Assembly (NCBI GenBank): GCA_027382625.1
Contig: JAJKFJ010021879.1
Coordinates: 54,830 to 118,829 of the forward strand
Direction: 5' to 3'
DNA: 64,000 nt
Origin: Tetmemena sp. SeJ-2015
Taxonomy: Eukaryota > Ciliophora > Spirotrichea > Sporadotrichida > Oxytrichidae
A program made the position numbers and the translations under genes. The first letter of the stretch is position 1; every line of letters begins with the position of its first letter. The notes under the pieces were generated by a model. That model was given only the letters and a program-made list of their open reading frames with translations, ran no database searches and was not told the DNA's origin. This document shows, piece by piece, positions 22,078 to 34,765 of this stretch.

Positions 22078-25000
22078 TCACTCCATAATCTTTTTGTGTT
22101 CTGATGGGTCGCATGTCTCTGTAATCCAATAGAAGAAATGCAAAGGTGCCCAAGTGATGAGTGTGATTACCCCTATCTTAGCGAAGAATGTTCCGTCGAT
22201 ATAGCTCGTATCGAAATATTCCTTTAGGAGGACGATGCTCATGAAATATACCACTGCAGTTGCTATTTGAATGAGTAGCATTTGGAAACTGAACATATTT
22301 ATCTACAACAATTATAATGCTTGGTTAAGATTACTTACCTGAGTGTAAACGTTGAGAATTTCTATCAAGATCAGAGAAGAGAAAGTAATTGTCACTATGT
22401 TCGCGTAAGAGTCGTTGAAGAACAAAATAGAGAAGAGCAGAATCATAGAGCCCTATATATAGCATGACAAAGAATATATATAATACCTAGAAGAGAGACT
22501 TCCAAACCCAAATACAAAAAGTCTTGAAGTTTAGGTTCCTTCCTTTTTAAAGTGTCTTGTAAAGAGGTGGGAATTTGAGTACAGCATCAACATTAGAATC
22601 TCTGTCAAATACCAAAGAAAAAACAGGTAAACTCGTGTAAACAGTGGCATAACCAAGCATCTTAATAAAGATTAATTCAATTTATTCTATTCAATTTTTA
22701 TCAGGAATCCATTATAAACTGGAATAGCTAACGAATAGAAAAGGATGATGAAAATTCCTTGAATAACAGAGATTCTAATAATTATTTATTTTCATTTAAG
22801 ATAATGAGTCCTCTATGAATTACAAACTATGAAAGTACAGCAGATCTCTTGTAGGAGAGTCTTCCATGCCATAGAATCAGCTTCCTCAAATATCCAAACT
22901 CCATAATAGAAAAGTCTGAGGCTAAGGATGCTTGCATTCCTTCTTTTCCAACAATACCGATTCCGACATCTGCCTCAAGAATCATGCCAACATCGTTACC
23001 TCCATCTCCTACTCCTGCAATTCTCTTTCCGTTTGTATATTTCTTTAGCAGCTAGCAGATTCTTGCTTTCTAAGTTGGACTGCACCTACAGACACAGACG
23101 CAAGGAGCTTTGATTGCAATTTCAAAGAATGCATTCTAAGTATCATCAGCTTTCAAGATGGTATCAAGAGTCTTACCATCAATAATTAGCACAGTATTCA
23201 ACACCTTAGGAGTGAATTCTTTAAGCTGCTCCTTGATAATCTAAGGGTCATCAATCTCTCTCATAAAATAGAGCTGATGTCTTCTACTCTTCAAGCCAGC
23301 ACTTATAGCGATACTTGTAGCTGTCTCAACTTTATCACCAGTCAACATCCATACTTAAATGCCAGCAGACTTCAGTGATTCAATCGTCAGCTATACATTA
23401 TTTTAGAGCTTGTCTTCGACTCCTGTTACTCCAAGGAATTCTAAATCATGTTCTAATTCAGCCACAGTTGCTTAGATATGCTATTCTCTTTGCTTAAGTT
23501 TTGCAGTGGCGATTTTGTATTTTTAAAGGAACTGATCAGTCTATTCATTAGTCAGAACTTTCTAAGCAATGACAAGAGTTCTTAATCCTTCCATGGCCAA
23601 ACTTTCACAAAACTCTAGTAATGGAGCTCTCTAAGCGGCTTTACTTTAGTTTCCATAACTACTTCAGCTCCTTTGACATAGTAGATAACTCGCCAGTTTC
23701 CTTTTATCTCACAAGAATTGACATCTTTTTAGTCTCAGATGAAAAGGGAAGTTAGCTAGGACTTCATAGTTCTCATATTTACTGTCAGAGTTCTTGATCT
23801 AAATTTAAGTCCTATCTCTTTCGAGCAAGAGCATATTCATCTCTATGGCGAATTTCACAAGGGCAATTTCATCAGGACTGCTTGCTTGGAGGATAGGCTC
23901 TTCTTTGTGCTATCTGGGAGAGAAGTTCTAATTTTCTTGAGATTTAATACCTATCTTCTCTGCTGATAACTAGGGAGTTAAGTTTCTGGAGGCCTAATGA
24001 GAAGAGCTCAAGTCATCGTGTCTATGAACTTGAGGTGGCTCTACCTTGGAATCTTAATGAACAGGAGTGACATTATTGCAAATTGTAAGGGCTGTCAATA
24101 AGTCTCTGCATATTTAGTTTTGCTCTCTCCTTCTCGCTATCGGTCTTGATGTTTAAAGGTCATAGTCTCCGCATGGGCCTTCTCCAAATTATCTGCAGTT
24201 TCTGTAAATGAGTTCTCTCAAGTCTTCAGCTGTATCATCTGCCGAGAACTGAGCAAACTCAGTCATTATCCTTTTGCATATCATATCGTTTTAAGTGAGA
24301 GTGCCTGTCTTGTCTGTAATTAGGAATTAGATTCTCCCAGCTCTTCTGGGATTGTTGAATTCCTGGCTACGGTGCCCAATATCTGCTCATCTTGATTAAT
24401 GCAGTAGGAGTACCACATTTTAGCCAAGTCCAAGTTTACTCTTAAACTAATAGGGATGATACTTGATAGCAAGAGCACTATTCTGAAATAGAACATAAAT
24501 AAATAACATCAGCCAGTCTCCATGGAATCCATTCAACAAGACTATTGAGAGTGATAGAATTAGAACTAGACCAAATAAGATCTTGCTCAGATAATTGATC
24601 TCTCTATCTAATTAGCACTGTTTGGTAGTGGGTAATTTTTAATTCATCTGAGATCTTGTTTACCTACCAGTATAAGCAACTATTCCTAAAATATAGCCTT
24701 AAGAAGCAAGTACAGTTTCTGCCCATAAAGTGTTCTCTAAGCTCAGTGGCTCCTTCACTTCTTGATTTTGCTGATTCTTGTTGACAAAGAGACCTATGAA
24801 TTCGTATATTAAGTTTGTGGGTCCCTCGCATTTAATTTCTGCTTCATCCATGAATAGCAACTCCTCAGGTCTATCGATTGAATTTTGAATAGAGTTAATA
24901 GGTCTCCTCACTTTCCAATCAGTCTCACCATCTAGTTAATCAGTCCTTATGAACACAGTTCCCGACTTATCAGTCGTATAGAGTAATACTAAGTCTGCTG

Positions 25001-25345
25001 GTACTCTCTCGTTACTTTGCACATATACTACATCTCCCACCTTCAACTCACTTGACTTAACTTCTAGAGTGAGCTTAGAGTGTGGATCAATCTTCCTATA
25101 TAGCTTTTGATTCATTACTTGATCTCTTTTGAATCTTTGAAAGTCATCATAACCTTCCTTAGCCATAGGTCAGCAATAGCACAAAGCAAAGTGGTGCTAA
25201 GAAAGTGAATAGGAATCCTACTCTAAGTGCTTCTATGAATTGAGAGATAGAAACTAGCAAGAAGAATAAGTTGAAGAAGAACTTTAACTAGTTGAAAAGC
25301 ACCAAAGGAATAAAATTCATGATCGTGTATTTAATTCGAAATTAA
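22078..25345 (-). CDS. P4-ATPase phospholipid flippase, Neo1/ATP9 type
   Basis: Moves phospholipids to the cytosolic leaflet of Golgi/endosomal membranes. The start region reads [20 protein letters not shown], whose KYTxxxFIPLVLFxQ signature is that of the Neo1/ATP9 subgroup. Then the A-domain [10 protein letters not shown] (near 24920), the phosphorylation site DKTGTLTQNDM (near 24300), the P-domain [10 protein letters not shown] (near 23000) and C-terminal membrane helices ending in HKKIME and TGA 22078-22080. GT..AG introns are visible at 24608-24667 (60 bp) and 22303-22338 (36 bp). Several frame changes in 23200-24250 imply more introns, IESs or indels. The segment before 25345 is lost in poor sequence, so the extreme N-terminus is missing. 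Confidence 0.87.
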
Positions 25346-26860
25346 ATTGCTTAAAAATTTAATAAAAAATTTTAAATCCTAGTCCCTATTTGCCTTGTTT
25401 TGCCCGAAAGTTTTATACCCCTTCTAAAAAGGTTATTAGAACCAAGTTTAATTTTTACATTAGGTATCTGCTCCAAAATATCCGGTTCTTATACAATCTA
25501 ATAGATTTATAAAGAGAAAGCTTATTCTTACACTCTGCCTACCCTGGTTGCTTGAATAGAAAGCATCTTGAATTTCAGCAACCCTGCGATTTTTGTTTTA
25601 TGAATGTATTCTATTGAGCTACCACACTTCCCAAAATTTTTTTGCTAGTCGGGGTTTTTAAACCCGATCCATAATTATCAGAGCGCCTGCGAATCCCATT
25701 GGCTGGTTAGGAAGCCTACTATTTTGCTCATTCTGAAGCTACTTCCCCTTTTTCGTCTTCAAAGCGATGCATTTTCATTTTTAAATTTGATTTTTTATAA
25801 ATAAATTTTAATTATAATCAAAAAAAAATTTTAAAATCTATAAAAAAATTTTTTATCGCGAAAAGAATTTTAATTTTCAAAAAATAAATTTTATATTTTT
25901 TTCAATTTCCTTTTTTTTTTTTTTTGTTTTATTTCTTTTTTAAAAAAGAAATTTTATCTATAACTTTTAGATGATTTGACTAAATATCATAGCTCTTTGA
26001 ACTGCCAAATTTAATAATACTTTAAATAGAATGTTTGTTGTATAATTTAGTGAAATTAAAAACTCCGAGCAAATGAATAAAAATACATCTTTACTTTATA
26101 CTATTTTTAATAGACTTATTGAATAATTGCCCAGTTGATATAAACTAAAGGAAAAGGTTGGCTACTTTTTAAAAAAGTTTGTTTTAAAATCCCAGAAAGG
26201 GAATTTTTAATTTTAATTTTTTTAAACCAAAGTAAGAACACCAATTTTAAAAGAAATAGAAGAAAAGCAGAATGATTTAAATAAAGACAAAGGGAGGGAA
26301 ATAAAAACCAATAAAAAAAAACCATCCCAACAAAAAATTAAGTTTTTAAGCTAGAGAGAAAAAACCCAGGGAAAGAAAGGGAGAGGGACTACTGAAAACC
26401 CAAGTAAAACCCACATTTTTGAAAAAAAGTTGCAAAAGTGCTCAAAACCCAAAACCCCTGACCCAAAGGAAATTTAAAAAACTTTTTTTCATTTCCCGAA
26501 CTTAAAATGTTTAAGGGTTTTTTGAGGATTGAGGTTTTTAGTTAAACCTAGAAAAAGGGAAAAAATTACTTTGAACAAGTAATCCCAATATTTTAAAATC
26601 CCCCGATTTTTTAAATTTGCCCCTTAATTTAGAAAAGTGGGGGAAAAATAGGTACTTAACGATGCAGAATATAGAAATTTTTTAAGAACTTTTACAACAA
26701 GTTAAATAATTAAATAAGAGGTTAACCCCTTTGTTCCAAAAATAATTTTACAGATTAATGAATTGAATATTGCCCAAAAAATTTAAACCCGGAATTTGTT
26801 TTAAGCTGATTTTCAGAGTAGAAGATAATTATTTAAGAGATTATTTCTTGATCCACTTAA
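25346..26860. other. Non-genic, with homopolymer-bloated blocks
   Basis: 25440-25760 is ordinary sequence with short open minus-strand stretches that could carry the flippase N-terminus but show no family motif. 25780-25930 and 26160-26640 are run-rich blocks. No gene is supported. Confidence 0.5.
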
Positions 26861-27575
26861 TCTGAGTTCTGTAATCACCGTTAATGCTAGGTTTTTGAAA
26901 GATTAATTTATAAGGTTGCAATTTAAGAAAATAGGAAAAGAAAAAAAATGGACTTGTAAAGGCATTATAGCGATAATTCTGCTATTTATCTCAATGGATA
27001 GGGGCACCAAAATCAGAACTAATCCATTTTGAACATGACTAATAGAAGCCAAGATGTGATTCGATGGTCTGACACCATAGCGCAAATCTCCCGCTAAACT
27101 GATAGGAATCTGTCTCGTAAGTTAGGTTTTGCTTTAAATTATTCATGTTTTCTAATATTCTAAGTTGTGATTTAGGAATTGATGCGTATGAAGGGAAGGA
27201 CTAATCAGCTCTTTACAACTTCAACAACTAGTCTCATCACTATAACGGAGCAAATAATTTCTCCACTCTCTAGCCTTCAAACTCTATACACCAAGGAAAT
27301 ATGCAGATGAGGCCTCCAACTGCCAACCCCAAACTCAAACTCAAGAAGGGTTTAAAGTTCAACAATACTTCCAACACTTAACTCACTCTCAACTAACTCA
27401 GAGACCCTTCGCCAACCATCAATAACTACTTCACAGGGGGATAGCAAATATTTGACACCACTAATTCTCAGAGGTCATCCCACTTGTTTTCATTTGGAGG
27501 CAATTCACCCTCAATCAATTTGAGAAGAGTTTCAGAAACTGACTTAAAAAAAGGGGTCACGGACCTATGGGAGTA
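26861..27575 (+). CDS. N/S/Q-rich protein fragment
   Basis: From about 27165 to 27575 a plus-strand frame is open with Gln from TAA/TAG, rich in Asn, Ser, Gln and Pro (ANNFSTLQPSNSIHQGN, PSPTINNYFTGG, NSQRSSHLFSFGGNSPS). It enters a run-rich block at 27550. A start was not fixed; ATGs lie near 27130-27190. It may be the N-terminal part of the coiled-coil gene that resumes at 28415 on the same strand. Confidence 0.45.
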
Positions 27576-28414
27576 AAATTTTGTCCCCCTTAAAAAATTC
27601 CCTTTTAAACTTAAAAATTTTTAAAAATTATATTTAATAATTTTTAGATAACAACTTTTTAAAATTTTAGGTTTTAACTTTTAATTCCCCCCCCAAACCA
27701 AATTTTAATTTTATTAAGTATTTTTCTAAAATTTTAATTAAAAGGAGAAATATATTAATATTAAAGCAATAAAATTATTCAAAAATTTTTAAAATTTTAA
27801 AAGGAAAATTGATTTTTTTGGGCGTAAAAGATTTGAGGGATCTCCCAAAAAGTTTTCTCTCCTTACAAGTTTCCCTGAGCCAACCCCCGGGGTAATAAAC
27901 CCCCAACTCCAAGCGGGCCCCAAAAAGGCATGGTTGACTTGGTTTTCAAAATTTTGAAAAGCCTTTTTTAAAACCCTTTTCCCAAAAATAAAGAAAAAAT
28001 TGGCAAGAGACCATTAATTGAACTGAGAAAACTATCGAAAAATGGTAAGCAAAACTTAAACTCTATTTTCAAGAGGACCAAATTTAAAAAAAAAAGGGTA
28101 AAAAAAAAAGGAAAATCCCCGCCCCAAATTAAAAAAAAACCCCCAACTAGCAGGAGAAGAAGTCTGGCTTTTCTCGAAAACGTTAAAAGGGTCTCCCCAA
28201 TTTAAATTCCCCAAAAATTTGAAAGGGGGAGCTTCTGAGAAGAAAAAAAGGACCCAATCCGCCTTTCTTAAAAAAAAAAATGCTAAAGAAGAAAAATACA
28301 TTCTTTAGAAAGAATAAGCGACTTTCCCAGAAAGGAGGTAAAAGAAAAGAAAAGTGATTTTGCCTTTAAAAACGAATAAAGAATTTAATTCTTGCAACTA
28401 AAAAGGGAGAGTCA
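27576..28414. other. Homopolymer-bloated block
   Basis: Run-rich sequence separating two coding stretches on the plus strand. Short fragments of apparent coding sequence remain (for example near 27900 and 28380) but cannot be framed. Confidence 0.5.
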
Positions 28415-30290
28415 ATTAATACCCTTCAAAGCTAGTTAAAGGCGCAGAGGTTTGAAATTGAAGGCAGCATCATGAAAAGACTCAAGGCAAAGCAAAGTGA
28501 AGAAAAGCAAAAGCTTGAGGACTTCTTCAAATTCAAGGCTGATGTCTATCAGTACTTAGACAATAAGCAGGAGAGTTTACAAAGTGTATACTCTGGCAAA
28601 TTCACTACCGTCTTTGAGTTCATCGACCGTGCAGAAGAGAGAATAAGGACTCTTTGGGACTAGAAATCCACGAACGAGTTTGGACTGGAAGAGTTTAAAA
28701 CCAAGTAGCATCAAAAGCTTTTGGCAATAGAGGACTAAGTGAAAGATGCTAAGGCCTAAAGTTCTCTTGCAGAGAGCAAGATTAAGGACTTTTAGAGCAA
28801 CCTAGTTAAAGTTAAGAAAGTAGTGCAGCAGCTGCATCAAGACAGGAACATCACAGCAAGAGTGGAGGCACTTGAAAAGAGACTATCAGATGATGATGTG
28901 TAGAATTTGATTGGCCTTCAAGTTGACCTAGCACTCACAGACAAGCTTTTCAACTATCAGTAGGAAACCGAGAAGATGGTCTAAGGAATGCGAAAAGAAG
29001 TTGAAGATGCCAACCTTGCTTAAGATACTCTCCATTAAGGCTTAAAGAAAAGAGTTGACTTGCTTGAGTAAAAGCTTAAGCAAGTTAGTTAAGCAGAGGA
29101 AATGGACAAAAGATTTGCGTCTGTGAATGAGCAGCTTAAGCGAATTAAGGTAGAATTCGATAGCACTTAAAATGAGCAAGAGAAGGCTTTTGTGAAGAGC
29201 TTCAACGACATCAAGGATATTATCTTGTAAAAGATAACTGATGTTGAAAAGAAGCATGTGCTCTAAGACCAACGCATGAATCAACTTGAATAAACTGCGA
29301 TAGATATTCAGCAGAAGTATGAACATTTCCAAGAGCTCTTCACCAATCTTAATGATTACTAGAAAGGAATATTGTTTATATCTGATTCAGGAGATGCAAA
29401 CTACTGAGAACGATGAAGAAGCATCAGTTGAGACAAATAACAACAATCTAAACATTCAAGCTATGACTGAGAGAAATTCGGACAGAGGTGGCAACCGAGG
29501 TAAGGCTTTCAGTCCACAACTTCAACCCACAAAGAGCAATAACCAAGATGGAATGATCATCCTGAACTAAGAAAATTCCCTTGAGGAAATCAAGATACAA
29601 GACCCCGATATACAAAGCAGTTTGAAGTCTATGAAGAGGACCAGGCCCAAGTAGCAGAAGCAAGAAGGGGCTGTAATTGCTGAAGGTGAGCTAATCACAA
29701 TCGCTTAGAAGAAGGGCAAGAAGTCTCTGTAAAAGTCTATCACACAGATACAAGAAGATGAGAGAAAACTATTCCAAACTTCCAGTCCCTCTCGCAATAA
29801 AGGAAACCAGAGCAAGTTTAACCAGTTTTAGAATCTCTCTCCTTCAAATGGCTCTCTGCCGTTGTTTATGAAGTCACATATCTAAAAACAAGCAAACAAA
29901 ATCTTCGTTGAGAACTCTCCAGAGAGAAAGAGCCACGATAACATGCTGGTTAGTAGAAAACAGAAAGCAAGGGTGGCGATAAGAGAGTAGTCCCGCTATA
30001 TTGCAGATGAGGCAAACGTGTTGGAGAAAGTGAAGTCCGTGAAAATGATGAAGGGAGAGTGCTTCAATGATGTGCTTATAGCCTATGAAGAGAAGCAGAT
30101 AAAGGCCTACACTCCAAAGTTTCAGGAGAACTAGCAAAGGATTGACTAGCAACTTGTAAAGGAGAAATTGCATTCACAAAGGAAGATTGACCACTGAAGT
30201 TTATATCGATGAGGTGGAAAGCTCAAGGCACATGATTCAGGAATTCAACCAGATTCTGGATGAAGAAATTATTGTCAGTTTTATCTTCAT
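28415..30290 (+). CDS. Long coiled-coil protein
   Basis: Plus-strand frame from about 28415, heptad-rich for nearly 300 residues (for example QKLEDFFKFKADVYQYL, VEALEKRL, LKKRVDLLEQKLKQV), followed by an Asn/Gln/Ser-rich, basic region to TGA near 30197, and after a one-base slip near 30190 a further stretch TEVYIDEVESSRHMIQEFNQ to about 30290. Another frame change occurs near 29350. Many TAA/TAG Gln codons. No domain beyond coiled coil; a cytoskeletal or ciliary scaffold is plausible, not shown. Start and end are both uncertain because of flanking poor sequence. Confidence 0.6.
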
Positions 30291-30429
30291 CAAGTTTATT
30301 TTTTTTATTAATTTATTTTAAAGCAAAAAATAAAAAATTTCTTATTAAATAAAAAATTTTTTAAAAAAAGCTAAAAGGAAAGAAAAATTTATTTCAAAAA
30401 TTTTCTACGACATTACTGTTAAAAATCTA

Positions 30430-30755
30430 TTTTATGTTTAATCCTTCAATAATAGCAGAGATGTGATTGACTCATCATTTTCGAGTACCTCATAGTTTAA
30501 CTTGCTGGACAAGAGCACCCTAGAGAAGCATCCAAACCCATCCTAGTCAAGGGCTTCCTCAAAACCCTCTAAATTAGATAGCGAAGCAGCATCAAGAATT
30601 CAAACAAGGGGAGGAGTTCTCAACACTAACAACCTTAAAGGTGCAGGTGGAACGGGGTGGAGTGGGCTAGAAACAGCAGAGGTCCTTCCGTTCCATGATG
30701 AGCGAGAGTGAGGGTAATGAGTCTTACGAGTACTCAGAAGATATCGAAAAATAAA
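30430..30755 (+). CDS. Ser/Glu-rich coding fragment, possible 3' part of the coiled-coil gene
   Basis: Open plus-strand stretch with SSFSSTSQFNLLDKSTLEKH, PSKLDSEAASRIQTRGG and, after a frame slip near 30660, RSMMSESEGNESYEYSED. Composition matches the preceding region. Followed by a run-rich block to about 31080. Confidence 0.4.
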
Positions 30756-31104
30756 GTTAAAAAATGAAGGAAAATTTTTGGGGGAATAAAACCCCCCCTT
30801 TCCCCAAAAAAAAGAATATAATAAATCACCCAAATTCATAAATAAACAAAAAAAACAAAATTTTTAAAACCAAAAATTTTTTTTTTGATAAAAAAACTTA
30901 AAAAAAAACGATTCCCAAAAAAAAATTGGTAAATAAAAACCAGCCAGTTAAATCAGAACACCCGAATCATCTCCAAACTTTCCCTTTAAGTTCAAAAAAA
31001 ATTTTCTTTTGACTTGTATAAATTCCTAAAAAGGGAATTTTGATGAGAGAGGAATGTAAACAAGAAAACCCCAATTAAAACCCAGAAGCAAATTTCCTGA
31101 CGAG

Positions 31105-31680
31105 GGTCCTTAATTGTAGAATATCGACCCTCACACAGTCGCAACCCTCAGGGCTAAGTGATTAAGACAAGGAGAGAATTAACATATTTGATATGATGGC
31201 ACACACGCCTTACAGCCAAAGCATAAATCAGCGAAGGACTTTAAATGACTACCCCAAACAGATAAACAAGATTTACCACAAGTTGAGGAACTAAAGGAGG
31301 ATATTTCAAGTTACCCTTCTGCTAGAGAGAGCCACTATCGTTCCTTTCCATGCTAAGAACAGCGAGAGTCTGAGCTCCTCAGTTCCCAATTAAAGCTCTT
31401 CAATCAACAACTATAATTGTCTTCTTCAATAGGTAGTGTGAGCAACAGTTAACCAAGTGACCATAGACCTCTAGGTGAACCTAAGAAAACTTAGGCAAGT
31501 GGATAACAATTCTTCGAGGAAGCCTTGGGCGAAGGGAGAAATCCTCCAAAGACTGGGGCTGTCTCAAAGATCAATTCCCAGGAAATGAAGGAGATTTTCA
31601 TGGAGATTTCCTCAAAGTTCATTGCTCAGGAACTTGATCAAATCCTCAGAACTACAATTTAAAAGCTTTAAAAAAAAAAT
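31105..31680 (+). CDS. Q/S-rich coding fragment
   Basis: Plus-strand coding-like sequence with frame changes: VEELKEDISSYPSARESHYR near 31270, then IGSVSNSQPSDHRPLGEPKK and EMKEIFMEISSKFIAQELDQ up to 31650, where run-rich sequence begins. Possibly the C-terminus of the same long gene. No family seen. Confidence 0.4.
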
Positions 31681-32074
31681 TTTAAAACCCAATTTATTTT
31701 TAAATTTAAAAATTGATTTTAAAAATTATCAGGAACAAAACTTAATATTTTTTTTGAGTCAAGGGCCAAAACAAAGGCCCTTTCCCCAAAATTTTAAAAT
31801 TTAAATTGTTTTTTAAATGCTAAATTTATAATAAGATGAAGGGACTTCAAAATTATTTATAACTAATTACTGTAATATAGAGAAATCTTAATAAAGATTT
31901 ATAAGAGATAGGAAGAAGAGATGAATTTAAGCTTAACACTAAGTTTAAATATTTTATTTAGGATAAGTCTAGAGCAGATAGAGAGTGTCCTTGCCTTCAC
32001 GTCTCTTCTCTCCCCTAGATACTCTCCTATGAGCTGCTGCTGATTTATATAACTCATCTACAGATACTGCTAAC

Positions 32075-33215
32075 TCAGAGGTGGACTCCTTCGCTTCTCT
32101 TGTTTCTCATGAGTGCTGCCATGCCCTCTCCCATCTTTGAGGGGTTCTGGACCACAGTAATTCCGTTTTTCTCGAGTGCCTTGATCTTATCCTGGGCACC
32201 TCCCTTTCCTCCTGAGATGATGGCTCCGGCGTGACCCATTCTTCTGCCTGGGGGAGCAGTCTGGCCAGCGATGAAGCTGAGCACGGGCAGGTTTCTGTGG
32301 TTGTTCTTAGATAGCCATTCTGCTGCCTCCTCTTCAGCCTCTCCTCCGATTTCTCCAATCATGATTATGCCTTGGGTCTCGGGGTCAACGACGAACTTCT
32401 CGAGCACGTCGATGAAGTTGGTGCCGTTGAAAGGATCTCCACCAATACCGACAACGGTGGATTGACCCAGCCCGGCAGTAGTGGTCTGGTCAACAGCCTC
32501 ATAGGTGAGGGTACCAGAGCGAGAGACGATACCGATGCAGCCTGGGGTGTGGATGTAACCGGGCATGATGCCGATCTTGCATTCACCTGGCTTGATGATA
32601 CCTGGGCAGTTGGGTCCAATCAGTCTAGTTTTGTTCTGCGACTTAATGATTGACTTCACTCTGATCATGTCAAGAGCTGGGATACCCTCAGTGATGCAAA
32701 CTACGAGATCGATCTCAGCTTCCACTGCCTCAAGGATAGCCTCAGCAGCGAAGGGGGGAGGAACATAGATCACTGAAGCCTCGCAGTCAGTGGCCTTCTT
32801 TGCCTCAGCGACTGAGCCGAAAACTGGGAGACCCAAGTGCTGAGTGCCCGCTCTCTTGTTGTTGACTCCACCAACCATCTTGGTTCCATACTGAATGGCT
32901 TGCTGAGTGTGGAAAGTACCCTATATGCGCGTTTAGTCAAATTGTAAACTCCATTATCTACTTCAGTATATTTCAACAAACTTCCAAGGTTTACATGACG
33001 TTTTTGGATAAGTTATGATATTCATGTATGTTGGAGTAGATGCTTATACTTACGTGCTTTCCAGTCATACCCTGGCAGATGACCTTGGTGTGCTTGTTGA
33101 TGAACACATGAGGCTCACTTCCTGCGGTGTAGACACCTCTCTTGGAGATAGCCACAAACTGGGCTTGGTTGCTTGCGGCAACTTGTCTGACAGACTGGAA
33201 GGCCTTCGACAGCAT
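32075..33215 (-). CDS. SUCLG1: Succinyl-CoA ligase alpha subunit, mitochondrial
   Basis: TCA-cycle enzyme subunit (succinyl-CoA + NDP + Pi to succinate + NTP + CoA). Exons 33215-33054 and 32920-32075 with a 133-bp GT..AG intron; 335 aa, TGA stop. The N-terminus ([13 protein letters not shown]) is a typical presequence. [19 protein letters not shown] starts the CoA-binding Rossmann fold, GPNCPG lies near 32600, and the phosphohistidine loop [10 protein letters not shown] near 32210. Full length for the family. No TAA/TAG Gln codons are used, unlike most neighbours, fitting a highly expressed gene with stricter codon choice. The beta subunit is not in the window. Confidence 0.96.
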
Positions 33216-33427
33216 ATTTAATTAACAATAAAATTATTATCTTTGCACTTCTCTCCTCGATATACTACTCCTCCCTTAGATTTGGAAGATATTTAATTTC
33301 ACAACCACTACTTACTCAATCAAAAAGTGAATCACTTGTTCATTTGTTCATGCTGTGAACAAATATACGCAGTAGTATATGGGAAATGAGATAAAATCAG
33401 ATTTAAAGCTACAGTAGTTTACATAAT

Positions 33428-34663
33428 TCAGTGCTATTTCCTTTCTTGCATGAGGACGAAGAAATATTCACACTCGAGGATGGCTTCTTCTTTGACGTCA
33501 GTGCAGTGGACAGCATTCCTCACTCTATCTGTTCCATACAGCTGTCTGATAGTGTTAGTTTCTCCTTTCTTAGCTCCTACTTCAGGGTCAAAGCAACCAC
33601 ACAATGACTTTAAACCTTGCACAACATTAATTTTTGAGAAGTAATAATTTAATATCATTGTCTTATCGCACTTCACAGGCTATAATGGGTCCACTGACAA
33701 CTTAATCTATCATCTGCGAGTAGTCAGGAACCACTCCTTTGTAGAGCTCAAAGAACTCCTCTGCAGTGGCTCTGTCTAAGAAGAAAGTCTGCATGGCACT
33801 AATTTCAAAGCCATCCTCAAGCACTTTATCTATGATCTTGCCTGCATCTCCAGCCTGTATCGCATGAGGCTTTATCAAAAGCAGTGAGCAGTTATTTAAC
33901 ATCGAAGTCTGGCAATGCCTATACCTTTCGTTGAAGAAGATCTCCATCTCTGCTTGGTACCTCACTTAGTCAGTCGCAACATGAATAGCATTCTTAACAC
34001 TGTCTTACCCAAAGAGCCCTCTGATAGTGCCAGCTCTATCGCCAGCCATCATGCCAAGTGGATTGACAACCCCTGCTAGCTACTTGAACCTCTCTATGCT
34101 ATTTTCTCCTACTAACTCCAACCCAACGCAAACATCAGAGGTGAGGAATCGCTGCAGCTCTCTAAAGTAAGCTTTCAAAGATTACTCTGGATAGAGAAGC
34201 TGGATCATCTCTTCGTTTAGTTTAAGCATAAGGAGTTTGTTGATTTGGAATCCATTATGGAAAATTATGTCCAAGATCTTGCCTATGTTAGTGTAGGCGT
34301 CAGGCTTGATCATAGCGAAAGTTCTCTCCTTCTTTTGAAAAAGAAGATCTTTAGTGAACTAGTCTCCAAATTCCGTTATCTTGTACCTTCTTCCGAAAAT
34401 GTCCAGAGTGTTACCAATAAGAAATTTTAAGAATTAAACTATATGATGAATGAAAATGCATATCTTTAAATGTAGAGATCTTCTTACTTAACAGCAGGAT
34501 GGCGAATGCGTTTGAGATGGATCTTCTTAGTTTTGAGGTCTACTATTTCAAGAGCACTATCGAAGGGATAGTACATGAGTCTGAATGGCTTCTCAATGCA
34601 GGCTAGTTTATCATACCAGTGAGCGATGAAGGCGAAACTGTCTTCGGTATTTGCATAAGCCAT
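33428..34663 (-). CDS. NME7: NME7: DM10 domain plus two NDK domains
   Basis: Ciliary nucleoside-diphosphate-kinase-like protein, a component of axonemal inner junctions and the gamma-tubulin ring complex in animals. ATG 34661-34663 (MAYANTEDSFAFIAHWYDK) starts a DM10 domain with LKRIRHPAVKQEDLYIGNTL, followed by NDK-A (FAMIKPDAY near 34310; NAIHVATD near 33985) and NDK-B (LLIKPHAIQAGD near 33870; NAVHCTD near 33510), ending at TGA 33428-33430. Two IESs (pointers ATT and AATG) must be removed to read it. Both NDK active-site His positions are occupied. TAG at 33434 is Gln, not stop. Confidence 0.93.
33625..33659 (-). other. IES in NME7, pointer AATG
   Basis: CATT on the plus strand at 33625-33628 and 33656-33659. 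Removing 31 bp turns two out-of-frame halves into ACEVRQDNVVQGLKSLCG, the expected length between the NDK strand and helix. Confidence 0.9.
34416..34471 (-). other. IES in NME7, pointer ATT
   Basis: AAT on the plus strand at 34416-34418 and 34469-34471. Removing 53 bp gives QEDLYIGNTLDIFGRRYKI in frame, matching the family's EDLFIGN-type motif at the end of the DM10 domain. A GTAAGA near 34487 mimics an intron donor but no acceptor keeps the frame. Confidence 0.85.
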
Positions 34664-34765
34664 GACAAATTAATTTCAAATTATAAAACTCATTTAAGCT
34701 AAGGAATTTTCGTGATTATATGTTTGAAAGAGTTAGAATTATAAATAATTTGAGAAAAAGGAGTT

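Noticed and set aside
32271..32768. Overlapping frames on both strands within succinyl-CoA ligase alpha
   Set aside because: Shadows of a strongly conserved gene with biased codons.
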